The position numbers and the translations under genes were made by a program. Positions 63,885-64,000 of a DNA stretch of 64,000 nucleotides are shown one piece after another. The DNA is taken from positions 35,293 to 99,292 of the forward strand of contig CAINFC010000148.1 in assembly GCA_903847975.1 (NCBI GenBank), given 5' to 3'. The notes under the pieces were generated by a model. It was not told where the DNA came from, searched no databases, and saw only the letters and a list, made by a program, of their open reading frames with translations. This stretch comes from an uncultured Acidobacteriota bacterium. Its GTDB lineage: Bacteria > Acidobacteriota > UBA6911 > CAINFC01. The stretch's first letter is position 1; each line of letters opens with the position of its first letter.

Positions 63885-64000
63885 CGGTAAAAAGTCCCAC
63901 ACCTGTGGATTTCCGTTGGCGGAAGCCCTGTAGGGGCTTCGGATCGCAGCCCGGGGTTGGCGCGCTTCGCGCCTACCCCGGGTAGGAACACCCGTTGGCA
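63885..64000. repeat. Family B multi-hairpin element, copy 4 (cut by the window edge)
   Basis: Starts GCGGTAAAAAGTCCCACACC as copy 3 does, then AAGCCCTGTAGGGGCTT, CCCGGGGTTGGCGCG pairing with CGCGCCTACCCCGGG, and GGAACACCCG. The same orientation as the copy at 35625. It continues beyond the window. Confidence 0.8.

Overview
The window is a GC-rich bacterial chromosome segment, densely coded on both strands. It shows no phage, transposase, plasmid or CRISPR features. Several traits together suggest Acidobacteriota: an Oar-like TonB-dependent receptor with an N-terminal carboxypeptidase-regulatory domain, a Ser/Thr kinase fused to TPRs, Tat-exported sulfatases and a Tat-exported Gfo/Idh oxidoreductase, a Reg_prop sensor kinase, and an exosortase. 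This placement is an inference from gene content; no rRNA or other decisive marker is present.

Layout. 1-7.4 kb: the end of an unidentified gene, then three co-oriented secreted-protein genes built from two shuffled modules (an N-terminal beta module and an FGE-like/CARDB/PPC module). 7.5-13.7 kb: a TPR-Ser/Thr kinase, htpG and a 4Fe-4S protein. 13.7-19.6 kb: a compact operon of a V4R protein, a diguanylate cyclase and a 1426-residue topoisomerase III-RecQ helicase fusion, the most striking gene here. 20-26.2 kb: a Tat sulfatase, a large cytoplasmic hybrid histidine kinase, and two adjacent Hcp-fold proteins that carry signal peptides. 27-32 kb: an oxidoreductase, exosortase, beta-lactamase-family hydrolase, tRNA-Ser(GCU), an FmdB-type zinc ribbon and a small secreted protein. 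32.5-37.9 kb: a PmtA-like methyltransferase, xylulokinase-type kinase and endonuclease V (+), and an eight-heme cytochrome c (-).

38.1-53.1 kb is a long plus-strand run: a methyltransferase and two GT-C glycosyltransferases with overlapping reading frames, a putative lipoprotein, a small membrane protein, a HAD hydrolase, murB, an aldose-epimerase-like protein, a DegT aminotransferase, an LctP-type permease, a DppA-like peptidase and a sulfatase-SGNH esterase fusion. 53.4-63.6 kb is a minus-strand operon reading TonB receptor, duplicated parallel beta-helix protein, Reg_prop sensor kinase and LuxR-type regulator. It looks like a glycan sensing and uptake locus and is functionally consistent with the adjacent sulfatase-esterase.

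The longer gene-free gaps hold two families of dispersed, strongly palindromic intergenic repeats. Family A has polypyrimidine/polypurine arms around CTTCCTG. Family B is a multi-hairpin unit of roughly 200-290 bases around CCCGGGGTTG. They often occur side by side and in either orientation. The B stems are kept between copies while the loops differ.
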